64,000 nt of DNA from Cydia pomonella. Taxonomy: Eukaryota > Arthropoda > Insecta > Lepidoptera > Tortricidae. The position numbers and the translations under genes are program-made. Each line of letters starts with the position of its first letter. The stretch's first letter is position 1. Below the pieces are notes generated by a model. That model was not told the origin of the DNA and did not search any database. It saw only the letters and a program-made list of their open reading frames with translations. Location: the NCBI RefSeq assembly GCF_033807575.1, contig NC_084704.1, forward strand, positions 28,187,968-28,251,967, in the 5' to 3' direction. Below, in pieces: positions 21,896 through 34,900 of this stretch.

Positions 21896-24800
21896 ATGTC
21901 GTATGCCAGTAATCCGGCCATTGCAAATTTTGTGGAATATCTGCAGATACCGAGTGTGCAGCCAAACATCAATTATGGTAAGTAAGCTATATCACAATAT
22001 TTAATTTTTTTATTTGAAGAAAAGCAAACGGAAACAAATGAGTGGGAGATAAGGTTGCAAATATACAGTTAAACATTCCCTTAATGGTTCTCACTAGTTT
22101 AAACAATATATTGTATATTAGGTATAACATAATAAGATCACATAATTATTTTATATTAAGACAAAATTCATGAAAACTCCTATAATTTCTTATAAGAAAC
22201 ATTGACAGGATGACAATATCTCCATAATCTTATCTAATATTTTTATCAATGCTTAATGTAAACTATAATTAGTTTACATTAACCTTAATACTACTATGAA
22301 ATATAATTATAGATGATTTTATCTTGTAGTGCAGCCAGGACAATACAATTTGTTATATGATCAATTTGAAATAAAGTAAGCTTGAAACAAATACATTTTA
22401 CATATAAAACTACAAAGAAGCAAGAAAGGAAAATATAACTAGGTAAGAAAGAACAGGCAGACTTATTGGCTAAAACGCATATGATTGACAAAAGGAAGTT
22501 ATTTGTGCCTTGTTTATTATAATAAAAAAAGGTATTCCAAATTATGAGAATGGTTAGAAAACCTATCAAGAAAATAAGCTATTGAAAAATATGTGAATAG
22601 TTAGATATGCTTTCAGGAAGAACACTATAGAGAAACATTTAAGTATAAAAAATTTTGAATGGCAGAAATCGCAATCTAGAAAAAACGTTTTCCGAAAAAT
22701 ACCGTAAAAAAATAATCTGGAACTATATACTTTTAAACAAAAATATGATGAGAGTGAGATGATGGAGTTTAATTATTAAAAGCGCCCAATGTTTGGAGAA
22801 ATTATGATAACAAACCATGCACAAAGTGAATAGATAGCATTATAGATATATCTTATACCTTTAAACAAGCAATTCTTGTGTATATGTATATTTATATATT
22901 TTGGGGATCTCTGAAACAACTCTTATGATTTTGATGCAGTTTGCTATATGGAGGTTTTCGATGGCGAAAAATAGATCTAGGTAGGTGCTATCTCTGGGAA
23001 AATGCGCATTTTTGAGTTTTTATATGTTTACTGAGCAAAGCTCAGTCTCTCAGATATTCTCATTTATTATTGTCAATAATCAAGGCCCAGTTAGATGGCA
23101 GTAACCCTCAGGATGTGCACCATTTGGCTTATACGATATAGGGCTGGCATGCAACCAATTGAGTCCATCCTGGTACCTACAATTGAATAATGAGAATAGT
23201 GCCCACTTTTGTTACTGTTTAGATAATATCTCAATGTTTTATGCCACTTCAAATGACGACATCGCAATCCATGTAGTGTCTACAATTTGGGCAATGCAAT
23301 GTCTTATAAGATTATAATTTTTTTTTTTATACTACGTCGGTGGCAAACAAGCATACGGCCCGCCTGATGGTAAGCAGTCTCCGTAGCCTATGTACGCCTG
23401 CAACTCCAGAGGAGTTACATGCGCGTTGCCGACCCTAAACCCGCCCCCCCTCGTTGAGCTCAGGCAACCTTGCTCACCGGCAGGAACACAACACTATGAG
23501 TAGGGTCTAATGTTATTTGGCTGCTGTTTTCTGTAAGGTGGAGGTACTTCCCCAGTTGGGCTCTGCTCTAGATCTGGAATGACATCGACTGGCTGTGCCC
23601 TACCACACAAAGCGAGATGACATTCACAATGCCCATACCTCTCTTATGGACGTAGTTTAAGGACGTACCCGGGTCCAATTTACAAACACAAGAACCAGTC
23701 CGCGTAGCCAAGTGCCAATCGTTAGTTCTCCGTAGCGTATCGTAGTCATCTCTCTTTATCACTCTCCCATATTAGTGCTTAGTGCGACAGTGACAGTTGC
23801 GTTTCGTTAACGATTGGCACGTGGGCTACGCGGGCTGGCCAGCCGCCATTCAAGGAAGTTACGCTCTCATTTTACTGTAGGTATGCTCTCATATTCTTAG
23901 CGACAAAAAGCATTAGTGTAGGTATTAACCAGCCATAGATATTTTGTTATTTCACGTTATATCAGCATTTCGTTTCAAAATGAGAGCTTCTTGGCGGCGG
24001 GCTTAGGGATCTCCAACAACGACAGAAACTATTTTCATTATGAAAACTTGACATTACCTTATTATGTATTGTTCATCAGATGCCTGCGTAAGTTTCCTGA
24101 AAAAGCAAGCGTCATCGCTCGGTCTGGAATTCGTAGTTCACGAGATCGTACCGAAGAAGCCAATCGTCATTTTAACATGGCGAGGCTCGGAACCGGCTCG
24201 TCCTTCGATACTGCTGAACTCGCACATGGATGTCGTGCCTGTGTTCGAAGTTAGTATTCTTTAAGTACAGTCGACGTCAAATATATGATTACACTTGTAC
24301 CTTATTCCTTTCTAAATAAGGCGAACAATGTAAACATATCTGACGTCGACTGTAGCAGGGTCAATAAAATTTGGCCAATAGAAAAATTACCTTAAGGTTT
24401 TTGATTGTCTTTTTTGCGTCCGTGGGACTCGGAGGGTAAGCACCATATTTGTTTACCACAACTCCCAAGGGTCTAAATTTGCTGAAATTCGAATTGAAAT
24501 TTGATTATTTTTACTGACCCGATATTGCATCGATTGAAAGCGACGGGTTAACGTCACTATTGGAAGGAAGGGAGAGAAACTGTGTCATAGTTCATGATCC
24601 GACCACGGGACGGTAATAAGGTTAGTGATATTTGGTGCCATCCCAGGAATTTGCAGTAGGTAGACATTTAAGGTTCCTCCTCCCGCAAAATACCGTAAAA
24701 CTGAGTTACTCTGAACCATTTTTTATATTAAATATGACACTTTCTGAGCAAAAAAAAATATATAACCATCTACAAGATATGAGAAATGATATGGTTTTTC

Positions 24801-27800
24801 TGGAAATCTATTTTAATTTAAATAAGTTAAGAAAAATAATCTTGAAGTCACTCCCATTTCTTTCAGTTGTGGTACTGCAACTTTTACCGAAAATATATGA
24901 AAAATTAATTTTTAACAAGCAGAAACGTCTGCGAACGATGCTATTAAGCTGAGAATAAATTTAAAAGTGGAAAAATTACTGTCTTGGGTGAGACTTGAAC
25001 TTTGCTGCCTATGGATGAGGTCTTGGTGGCTCAGATGCGCTGTAGTATCTATCCAGAGGCCGTGAGTTTAAGTCTCACCCAAGACAGTAATTTTTTTTTA
25101 AGTAAGCTTATACCTCGTCTAGGCTCCTAGCATTACCCCGCTCTCGTGTGCGGGGCAAGTCGTGCGTGTTGCTAGACGGACCTGTGATACGTTGCGCGCG
25201 CGAGCAAGCGAAATTCTATTTCGAATTTCTATCGAACATAGGGCGCTGCGAGCTCGATCTTCTGCAGCGGGTGGTGCAGTGATAGGTATGAGCTCCACCC
25301 GCACGCATGAGGTCGTTGACGTCGGGTGCAGCCTTAAGTTATCGCAGTACATACTATAATTCCCTACTAGTTATGAATTGGGAGTTTTTCCTCGCGATTG
25401 TGATGAGAGCGCAGCTGCAGTGTGAAATTTAGATGTGGAAGCAAGAGATACTCAACTATTATTCAACAGTCGTGGTCAGGCCAGGATCACACAGTGGAAC
25501 TAGCAATAGCTAATTAAGTTGCTTTAAGCTTTTAAAGCACTCATCGATTTTTTTCGCTGTTGGCCACTTGTATTCTAATACTACTTTTATTTATGATAGA
25601 TCTAGCTGTAAACTAGTAGTAGTAGTGGTAACCATCTGTTATTATTGCAGAAAAGTTGGTCATACCCACCCTTCAGTGCCCACATCGATAAGGATGGAAA
25701 GATCTTTGCCCGTGGCTCTCAAGACATGAAATGCGTTGGTATACAATACCTGGAGGCTATTCGTAAACTGAAGGCTACCAAAGTGCAGTTGAAGAGGACT
25801 CTTCACATCTCATTCGTTCCAGGTAAACAATAATAAACCCAACTTTTCTACCTAGTAAACCTACTGGCACCTAAATATATAAAATATTACGCGTACCGTA
25901 ATATTTTATATACTTTACGGGTACCTAACTCCCACAAAGAACACAACCCGTGATTTTTATGATGCCAGAAAGCAATAGATAATTTCTTAACCCTTTACTA
26001 ATTACTTAACCTACCCGGGTTAGGTACCTGTAAATATAAAGTTAGCATGATCGTGTTAAATTAAATTCTTTTTAACTTAACCAGCTACAATTGACAACAC
26101 ATACTATACTTCCACAGTCTAAAAAGTGATAATTGTGATAAATCAAGATTTTTGACAACCATTTATTGTATTAATTTGATGACCAAAATAAATGACTTCA
26201 TAAAAATTTTAGACGGATAATTAATCCAGTTTATATTTCCTCATCTCCGAATGTCGCATTTTGAGGGTAAATGCACTAATTACATTTAACTTTGAACCCT
26301 AAAAAAGTCAAATCGCTTTAGGTGTGCCTATATCCTATACAAATAGAACTCTCGATCTCGCTAGAATCCGCCATCAATTCTCACTTGATGATAACTACAC
26401 AACTACAATCACAATTTTGGTAAACTACTACAATCTGTCCCGCTAAATGTGAAAAATCCTACAAAATATACAAGTAATATTCCATTGAATTGAGAATTTG
26501 ATTTTGAATTAATCGCAAACCCCAAACATAGGTATTGAAATCTGAGGGTTATTGTTATAAGTTTCATGATTTAGCAAGTAAAGTAGCTAAGAAAGTAAAC
26601 TGAGTTGAAGTTATCATTTCCAACATACGAGTATGTTTAAAAGAAAATGTTATTATCTACATACTAATTAAGATACCGTCTCTGTGTGTTTACTGAGCAA
26701 TGATTAAATGCGTACTTTCAATGTTTGAACAAATATTGTTTCTTCGAAGATAAATAATTTATCTAGACATCTTATAAAACAAAGTCTCCCGCCGCGCGTT
26801 TTTTTGTATGTTTGTATGTTCGCGATAAACTCAACAACAACTAAACGGATTTTCATGCGGTTTTTACCTATGAATAGAGTGATTTTTGCGGAAGGTATAG
26901 GTGTAATGTTGGTTGAAAAATTACGATATTTGCTAATGAAGTCGGAAAAAATCACGCTGGCATGGAGTTTTATTCGAAAACGCTGCCCAATCCGTTTGAG
27001 ATATCGCTGGCCAATATTACAGGCTTCTCTGTTTCACTTTTATCGTACTGAAATTTGAACATTTTCATAGTGATATGGAGTCGAATTTCAACTATCTTGA
27101 AAATGTAACATAGAACCCTGTAATATTGGGCCAGCGATAAAACAACACAATGCATGGTGGAATTGTCTCTCTTACATTGCGCTACAAAAAGTCCGCGATG
27201 GTATATGTCTACGAGTATCTTTTAAGGATAACATTCTATACCCATTCTAAACTTCTTAAAAAAATATCACATATAATGTGATATTAGCAAAGCTATTTAC
27301 AATATGAATCATTATCAAATCAAACACGTTACTTTGAGAATTTCATACAGATTATAATGGGTTTTACACCATCTCAGAAGTAATCGCAAATAAAAAAATT
27401 CGCGCAAAAAATTTAAGCTTTCCCACACCCACTGGCCTACACCTGGTGAAACGCGCAGTTCCCAAATAATAATAAATTAATAGACAATAGACTTTCGCGG
27501 TGATGGTTGTTACTTGAAGTATGTTGATGACTGGATTCAGAGGCATATAGATCGTGTCATGCATGAAGACGCGTGCTTTGACTCGTATTGTCATCTAATT
27601 AAAGGTTAGATTTGACAAATCTGCGCGTCATCGTGGATGACACGAACTATAAAATGTATTTTATTGTCTTTTTGAGTGTTGTGTTGTTGGAAAGTGTAAT
27701 GTTTTATTACGCTTTACTCCCCGTGATGCGAACCCGGGGCGGGTCTGTATATAGTCTTTAATAAGACCACTGTATATACTGTACTGATAACTTTTGCAGA

Positions 27801-30800
27801 TGAAGAAATTGGGGGCCATGATGGCATGATGAAGTTCGTGCATACTCCCGAGTTCAAGGCGTTGAACGTGGGATTCGGGTTAGATGAAGGGATCGCGAGC
27901 CCTGATGAAGAATTCATCTTGTTCTATGGCGAGCGAAGCATATGGCGTAAGTTTTTTAAGTCTAAAAATGTGTTATTACCTATATTAAACATAAACGCCT
28001 TAAGTTGTTATAACTTATAACATTATAGTATAATGGACATTGGTCCAAGAAATTAGATAGGTGGAATACCACCCGTAGACCCAATGAAGGTTGTATTTAA
28101 AATTTTTTTCTATGAATTGGTTGAATTATCAACCTGTATGTACCTACCTATGTACGTGTGAAAATCAAAATCCTTGGTACAAACAATTACTTTTATTTTA
28201 CTCCAAGTTCTTACTTCAACAATCTTAACTAACAGTAGCCTTCGTACTAAATGTTACTGGTTCAAGCGCCATAGCGAGAATGAATCTTCCACCCCATGTC
28301 GTACATGGTACGTTATATTTATACTTTCTCATGATTAGAATTGGCGGGTACGAAGGAAGGCTCATTTTCGCGAGTACCGACAGACTAATTAACAAATATT
28401 CGGGTAAACGTAATCACATTTGTTATCACTACTCACTGAATGCCATTAGTTTTACATATCTCAACACTAAATAATTATAATTTATTCTCGAAATCTTATG
28501 AAATATCACATACGTAACTCTTTAGTAGCTTTTAGATTCGTCACAGTTGTGAGAGAGATGCATAAGCTTTATTCAAATTACTTGCGAAGCCTAACCGCAG
28601 TCGAATATTGTAATCAACTTGTTTTGATTCACTTTTTGAAGCACGAGAAAATTAATAATTATTTCTACCTATTGTAATGCCCCAAATAAAGAAATATTGT
28701 GTATTTTCAGAAATTCACGTTCACTGCCCTGGAACGCCCGGACACGGCTCCCTCATTCTTCCGAACACGGCTGGTGAAAAGGTGAGGCTGTCACAGAATA
28801 TACATCGCCAGCTGATGGGCTAGGGGCATACATTTAGTTAGAAAATTTGTTGGCCCCTTTGGCGATGCCCATGGATAATAGTACTACCTCTACGTACTCC
28901 CAGTCCCAGTTACAAAATTGCATACCTACGATATACGATTAAAGTGACCAGTTGAAATGTTTAACTGGACTTATGCGTCAGAGAGGGACAACGCGATTCA
29001 TTGTCAAACATAGGTTTCTAAACAGTGAGAATTCCGTTGGTACATCGAGGTGAGAAAGTGCATACCCACTTTTTGAATGAATTCCATTCCTAAAATGTCT
29101 GTGCAATTTTGCAGCTCACTCTATCCGCGAACCTTGTTATGTAGGTACTTTTGTGTGTGATAACTGAACTGAATAGATAACCCTATTCAGGGAACATATT
29201 TGAATAATCTCTGTAATTATTATTACAGGACATATGGTCCTACTTTACTGCCCTAGTGCGGTAATGAGCACAATACGTGCCTATGTCGAAAAAGTAAAGA
29301 GCCACTTACTGTACAACGTACAATACACGTCCGAAAAGGTAATTCGCAACTCGTGTCGATTTAAAACACTACCTTCAGTCGTGTTTTAATTTATCGCCAC
29401 TCGTTGCGAATTTCCTTGTTTTCGAACTTGTATCGTAATGTACTATTACAAGCTTTTATTTAACTTGCCCTGTTAGAAGGTATGTAAGTTTGTTAGTTAG
29501 TGTGGGTCAAATCTTGGAAGCTAAATTTGATCCACTTTCCGATATCCGTATGAGCTAAAAATTTGCATACATATGTGAGTTGGGTGACAATGCAATATTA
29601 TGGTACCATCTAGCTGATCTTATAATGGAGACAGGAGGTGGCCTTAGGAACTCTGTGATAAAACAACGCAACCTAATTGTGTTTGGGGTTTGTAGAATTG
29701 TCTCGATGAGTATTAGTTGCCTGTGGTAAGAAAAGTACAGTCAGCGACAAAGGCTTGTAACAAAAATGAAATTTTTGCCAAAAACTTATTCATGTACCTA
29801 TGTATAAAAAAGAAATAATTAATTTCTTAACACTAATGAGTGATGTTTTTTACAGCTGAGATATATCATCGATAAGTTTATGGACTTGCGGGAACAACAA
29901 AAACGCATCCTGGAAAGTGACCCCAAACTAACAACTGGAGATGTGACTACGATAAATATGACGCAGATCTTTGTAAGTTTATATCATTACCTTTGGTGTA
30001 TAATAAATTGGAAGTACCGTAAAACCACGCTACTATACTCTTAATTTTCTCAAATATGGTCTAAAACTAACTCTAATCTTCGTTTAGGCGAAACTTATTT
30101 CAAGGACGCAGTTCTAACGCAGCGTCTTACGTCAATGCGCCGCGACGCATCGCTCCGCGTTCGCGAGTTGTTCGCTAACGTAATAATTAAAAAAAAAAAA
30201 GATGAACCGAAAAGTTTCATATTATATTAATTCTTAATTACGTTTTGAACCTTTGGACCATAGTTAGTTGGAGTAAGTAAGCAATACAATTTTATTTTTA
30301 TTGTTGTTTATAGTTTATTAAAATTTAAGTCTTCATTGGAAATTATTGAGCAACGTGCGATTTATTTTCAAGCTGACCACTTAATTGAAAATGGTAAGTG
30401 GGCAGAAGCAATTAATAAATTTGCACTCCTTTTGAACCGTTTTATTTCAATTCAGAAATTATATAAAGAACTGCCTAGTAAATGACAGTATTTTCGTTAC
30501 ATTCAAAAGCTGATCAAATTGTGTTTTCTTCAATAGGGTGGTGTGCAATCGAATGTCGTTCCCGAAAAACTAAGTGTGGTGTTCGACATGAGGCTGGCTA
30601 TTACCGTCGACCATGTGCAATTCGAGAATATGGTAAGCTCAGTAGATGTTTCTCATTGTAAATGAATGTAGAGAATGATTGAAGTCTGTAAAATTGGAAA
30701 TGTTCCACAGTAGCGGATTGCCGCTAATTAGTATTGATTAATGAGTTAATTTTGATGTACGAGTATGAGCTTTTAGGTGTCGATTGAAATCGTTTTTACG

Positions 30801-31972
30801 ACGCGTTCTACATAGTCGATAATTTAAACCCACTTTGCGCCAAAATTGGAAATTTAATTTTAAATTTTTATAATAACATATTAAGCTAGATATGTCTATA
30901 AAGTAGTCCATCTACTATAATTGTTGTACTTAATACTTAAAAACTGTTGGGAGTACAATTACCCCCTGGGGAGCAAAGTAGGCACATTTCAAGGTATTAG
31001 TTTTTTTTTTCTAACGTAAGGCTTATTTTTTAGATCAAACAATGGTGCAAAGAAGCTGGGGAGGGTGTAACTTACGAGTTTGAACAGAGAAATGACAAAG
31101 TGGAGTCCACCAAACTTGACGCGAGTAACCCTTACTGGGTAGCATTCAAAGCTGCCGCCGATGAGATGTAAGTTACCAGTATGAATTTTTTAATAGGTAC
31201 TACGTCGGTGGCAAACAAGCGTACGGCTTGTCTGATGGTAAGCGATCACCGTAGCCTATAGACGCCTGTAACTCCAATGGTTTTACATGCCCGTTGCCGG
31301 CCCTTTGTTTTATTGTCACTGAGAACATGCAAAAATTATAATTACACATGAATGAATGTATACTAAACTGTGACTAAACTAGATACTGTCGTTATCACTT
31401 TGTAATATCCAAACAATTTGTTTCGTATGTGAGATAAAGGTCAATGTGATTATTAGGAATATTGACCTGCTTAAAATTTTAAATAGAAATTAATCAATTT
31501 CCCTACCGTTTGACTATTTGGTGGTTGGTTATAGATCCCGATAATAGTATTTTATTTGTTAATCAAAATTGACTCTTATCACCGAGCAATACAAACTAGA
31601 GAACACGCGCACGAAAGAGAGAATCAAACCAGAGGAATGTATCACTCACACTAGTACTATTTACATAAATTGACATATTGACTGACTGTAATATTGTCAT
31701 TATTGTCTCGTTTCGGTTCGATCACACTTTTTGGTCGCACATATTAACCTCTTTGGTAAAATTTCAGGAACATTAAACTGGACTGCAGAATTTTCCCTGC
31801 TGCTACGGACAGTAGGTACGTTCGCAAAGTTGGTATCCCTGCGCTGGGGTTCTCGCCGATGAACTATACTCCAGTGCTTCTGCATGACCACGACGAGTTT
31901 TTGAAGACCGACACATTTTTAAAGGGTATTGATATCTACGTCAAGCTAATAACAGCTGTCGCTAACCTGTAG
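21896..31972 (+). CDS. Acy1: Aminoacylase-1 (N-acyl-L-amino-acid amidohydrolase, M20A)
   Basis: Nine exons: 21896-21977, 24080-24249, 25651-25822, 27800-27946, 28711-28781, 29856-29972, 30537-30632, 31034-31167 and 31768-31972. All have GT/AG borders and consistent phases, encoding 397 residues (human 408). The enzyme removes acyl groups from N-acetylated amino acids in the cytosol and is a zinc homodimer. Metal and catalytic residues are present: H and D in LLNSHMDVVPV, D in ARGSQDMKC, the base glutamate in VPDEEIGGHD, the metal acid in GLDEGIA, and the last metal histidine in LLHDHDE. The dimerisation-domain segment follows WQIHVHCPGTPGHGS. The start ATG at 21896 is preferred over the ATG at 21873, which is out of frame. 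The gene looks intact; its introns carry many MITEs and dispersed repeats. Confidence 0.95.
21978..23322. other. ACY1 intron 1, first part
   Basis: AT-rich sequence with no exon or recognised repeat. Confidence 0.5.
23323..23480 (+). repeat. Dispersed SINE-like repeat (CGTCGGTGGCAAACAAGC family)
   Basis: TACGTCGGTGGCAAACAAGC, GCCTGATGGTAAGC, CCGTAGCCTATGTACGCCTG and GAGTTACATGCGCGTTGCCG follow one another. Further copies are at 31197-31310 (+) and 53483-53630 (-), and a distant relative at 43795-43880. Ends are not sharply defined. Confidence 0.75.
23692..23835. mobile_element. MITE related to the 51-kb tandem monomer
   Basis: GCGTAGCCAAGTGCCAATCG at the left and CGATTGGCACGTGGGCTACG at the right are inverted. 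The interior has CATATTAGTGC and GTTTCGTTAACG. The same pieces make up the 106-bp units at 51010-51455, so this is a single-copy relative of that array. Confidence 0.7.
24266..24356. mobile_element. Short foldback MITE (TACAGTCGACGTCA ends)
   Basis: TACAGTCGACGTCAAATATA is mirrored by ACATATCTGACGTCGACTGTA. The length is about 90 bp. It resembles in ends, but not in detail, the MITEs at 57946-58083 and 62782-62920. Confidence 0.75.
24664..25345 (-). repeat. Long dispersed repeat, copy 2, with nested hairpin
   Basis: This is the inverted partner of 9935-10470. Blocks such as ACTGAGTTACTCTGAACCAT and GTCGGGTGCAGCCTTAAG match its reverse complement. The copy is longer because the hairpin at 24972-25095 has been inserted into it. 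Confidence 0.7.
24972..25095. mobile_element. Hairpin insertion with tRNA-like right half
   Basis: AATTACTGTCTTGGGTGAGA at the left is the reverse complement of TCTCACCCAAGACAGTAATT at the right, a near-perfect arm of about 29 bp. The right half, from GTCTTGGTGGCTCAGATGCG to CCAAGAC, carries A-box-like and B-box-like motifs (GTGAGTTTAAGTC). It resembles a tRNA-derived sequence that has been folded back on itself. Confidence 0.6.
25823..27799. other. ACY1 intron 3
   Basis: Non-coding. About 26782-26985 contains a dispersed piece (CAACAACTAAACGGATTTTC, TTTTTACCTATGAATAGAGT) of a kind common in Lepidoptera. A MITE sits at 27000-27139. The rest is featureless. Confidence 0.5.
27000..27139. mobile_element. 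MITE with 22-bp inverted ends
   Basis: TATCGCTGGCCAATATTACA at the left is mirrored by TGTAATATTGGGCCAGCGATA at the right; one base differs in length. About 95 bp of non-coding sequence lies between. Confidence 0.75.
29225..29455 (+). repeat. Dispersed repeat family X, copy 1
   Basis: CATATGG...CTACTTTACTGCCCTAGTGC, then AATTCGCAACTCGTGTCGAT and GTGTTTTAATTTATCGCCAC. Copies occur at 32876-33106 (+) and 54490-54705 (-). Each contains a small inverted pair around TTTAAAACAC/GTGTTTTAA. Confidence 0.75.
29460..29770 (+). repeat. Dispersed repeat family Y, copy 1
   Basis: AACTTGCCCTGTTAG, AGTGTGGGTCAAATCTTGGA, GGAGACAGGAGGTGGCC, TGTGTTTGGGGTTTGTAGAA and AGTACAGTCAGCGA occur in order. A full-length relative is at 54955-55290 and a partial one at 37944-38045. 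Confidence 0.75.
31197..31310 (+). repeat. Dispersed repeat, CGTCGGTGGCAAACAAGC family
   Basis: A truncated copy of the repeat at 23323-23480, ending at CCCGTTGCCGGCCC. It lies in ACY1 intron 8. Confidence 0.75.
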
Positions 31973-32042
31973 AGTACTTTTTACAAGTAATTTAAGAGTA
32001 AAGGCGTAAGGCGTATACCTAAGGTTAATACCTAACAATGTC

Positions 32043-32208
32043 TACAGACGGCCACACCGGACCGCGACCTTGGTGCGGCTCGGTGTACGTTTGATCGTGT
32101 GTAAGATTGTGGCGTCGTTCGTCCGTTAGGGACGCAGCTATAAGTGAGAGCGAAAAAGAGATATATAGACCGCACCACGGTCGCGGTCCGATGCGGCTGT
32201 CTGTACAA
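32043..32208. mobile_element. MITE just after ACY1
   Basis: ACAGACGGCCACACCGGACC and CGCGACCTTGGTGCGG at the left pair with CCGCACCACGGTCGCGGTCC and GCGGCTGTCTGT at the right. The element starts about 70 bp after the ACY1 stop and so may lie in its 3' UTR. ORFs on both strands across it are products of the palindrome. Confidence 0.75.
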
Positions 32209-32875
32209 ACTAAGGTAAATAATGTTTACAATGTGCCTTATTATCATGTGAATTTTATATCATTTTTTAACTACTTATATTGTAGTAAAATATTATTTAG
32301 TTATATATTATAATATTATTGGTGAAAATTATTGTTATTTTTTATGTTGTTGAGGTATGTAAGTTGGAAATGTTTTTGCTCTATGTTAAGAGTTTTGATA
32401 TCCGGTAGGAGTCATAATTTAATGTAACACTGACATGTACAGTAAGATGCAGATATAACTGACAACCCCTAGTGCAGAAACTTGTTTGCTAGGAGCTTAC
32501 TGTAAATATTTCGTACAGAAGTATATTGATATACTCGTAGTTTAGGGATCTTCAAACTACGGCCCGTGCAGCCTGCCAGTCTGGCCCGCAAATAGTGCCA
32601 AATTCCTGGCCGTGACCCTGGGGCCCTCAGTTCTAAATGTTTGGAGGCCCCTAATATATTTGCTAATTCATAATTATACATGTTATGTAGTATTACGTGG
32701 TTTGTTTGTAGCCGTATATAAAATTATTTTTTTAATATAATTAAAACAATTCTATCGTCAAGTTTTTTGAACATATTTTAGTCATATTTTTTGTACAACA
32801 TTTTATATTTGATTCATCTAATCTACAAGAATGCTGAGTTAATTCTAAGAAAAGTTGTTAAATAGTTTATTACAG

Positions 32876-33106
32876 TACATATGGGGCTACTTTATAGCAC
32901 TAGTGCGAGAAGTAGCATATTACGTTACTGTGTCGAACATTTAAAGGGCCATATGTACTGTAAAACATTGTACGATACATGTGCGAATAGGTAATTCGCA
33001 ACTCGTGTCGATTTAAAACACTCCCTTCGGTCGTGTTTTAATTTATCGCCACTCGTTTCGAATTTCCTATTTTTCGCACTTGTATCGTAATGTACTATTT
33101 TATGAT
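32876..33106 (+). repeat. Dispersed repeat family X, copy 2
   Basis: AGTACATATGGGGCTACTTT through AATTCGCAACTCGTGTCGAT to CACTTGTATCGTAATGTACT. The outer ends AGTACAT and ATGTACT are inverted, so the family may be foldback-type. Confidence 0.75.
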
Positions 33107-34101
33107 TTATTTATATCTTAATTAAACTAGAATGTTATCTTATTACTATTATGTCATTGTTTGTTCAATGGTCTTCCATAATTAATTTTATTCCACGTTA
33201 AGTTGGATATTTTTGCAAAGAATTTATTTGTTAACAATTTAAATTTTATTAAACGACTTGTACACCCTCTTTGAATTAGTTTGTTTTATATGTATGATGA
33301 ATTACCTAAATTTAATCTTATCAAGTAATCACACGAATAGGTAGAATATAATACTTACCAACGGCAACGGTTTAAATCTTTAAAATAATACGTATATTTT
33401 CTACATATCAAGTCGAGACGAATGCGGTGAGGTAACAAAAAGTGATATCGCGCATATTTATGATATTTAATATAATTTGAAATGTTAAAAAATTTACAGG
33501 TCACATTTAAGTTAATTATTTTTTGTGGATTATAATTTACATTCTACTTGAAATATTACTTCACTCATGATTCCAAACTCATGATCTCATAAACTCCTAA
33601 ATAAATGACTACTGGGATAAAATATTCAATCACGCGCGTTAAAAAGTGTTTGAATCCGTCCGTACACTAAATTCGATCTATCGGCCAACGCTCTAAGTCG
33701 AAAATCCAACAACGCTTGGCAAAAAAGCACCACTGCCATCGTATAGAATAAATACACGGGCATTGGCATAATTATTAATAGTTATTTGTTTTACAAGGGA
33801 TCTGATTAAATACTTTGCCTCGCATGTGGATAAAATGCAACCTTCTCATTAGTTTTTGAACAATGAAGAGGGTCTTTAAATTAAATTATCATTTATTTCA
33901 GGCATAATACACCTGTAACCCATATATGTGTTAGTAACTTACATAACTTATAAAAATAATGTTAAAAACTACAATTACAGGATAAGCTAACATGCAAATT
34001 AATTACTATTTACCGGTTGGTGTGGAGAAAAAGAAATAGACGCCCAATGCCAAAGAAATATGTCAACAAAATATATGGAGCAAGCAAACTGACATTAAAT
34101 A
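33107..34101. other. Intergenic between ACY1 and SART1
   Basis: No gene or clear repeat recognised. Confidence 0.5.
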
Positions 34102-34273
34102 AATTTTTTGATGACACTTTTTGGTACATGGAGATTTAATTCCTTACGTCCACCTTCCATATAATTGTCCTTGAATCGCTGTCAAACTTCGGTCTTGTAG
34201 GAAGTGTCATTTCTACGGGAGGTGGAGATAAGGAACGAAATCTCCATGTACCAAAAAGTGTCATCAAAAAACT
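34102..34273. mobile_element. MITE with about 50-bp inverted ends
   Basis: TTGATGACACTTTTTGGTAC ATGGAGAT at the left is matched by ATCTCCAT GTACCAAAAAGTGTCATCAA at the right, and pairing continues to CTCCACCT-like blocks. The arms are nearly identical, so the insertion is fairly young. Confidence 0.8.
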
Positions 34274-34551
34274 TTAAATAGGTGGCGCTACAATACCTAG
34301 AGTACTTGAACAAAAAAATCAAATCATAGACAGCGCACTTCACTCTGTGAATAACGCCTCATAGACATAGAATATATAACGCCTAGGTTCTTAGCTACTC
34401 TAGCGCTACTCTGGAGAGATTTTGAACTATTATTTATAGCTGACAGCTGGACACTTTTGCAACAGTTCTACCATAAGAGATGCCACTCCTCTTAATTCCA
34501 CACTCAATAGTCATTTCATTTCTGTACGGTAGTGCATAGCATACTATAGTC

Positions 34552-34671
34552 TGTCAAACAATATTGTCAATAGAAAAAGGCACGAAATTGAAATTTTCTA
34601 TGGGACAATAAACCCTAGATCACTTAAAATTTACCGTATTACCTACTGATGGAAAAGGCGTGACAGACTAT
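34552..34671. mobile_element. Short MITE upstream of SART1
   Basis: TATAGTCTGTCAA at the left and GTGACAGACTATA at the right form inverted ends of a 120-bp element. It ends about 230 bp before the SART1 start codon. Confidence 0.6.
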
Positions 34672-34900
34672 ATTATTTATTCCGTGGTTGTACGCGCTCG
34701 TGCGTTTGAGGCCTTATAATTCCGGATTTGTGAGTTTGTGTATAGTTTGTGATGTCTGTGGTATTTTCAAATTCAAAACAAGATGGCGTCATTGTATTTG
34801 ATAAATTGACAGATGAAACGTGTTGTGTTTGAAGCTGTTTAATTTAGTGTTATTATCAGAAAATATAAACGCATTGTGTATTTAAATCGAACACCTTAAA

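Noticed and set aside
32032..32313. Opposed ORFs of about 70 codons after ACY1
   Set aside because: They mirror each other across a MITE palindrome.
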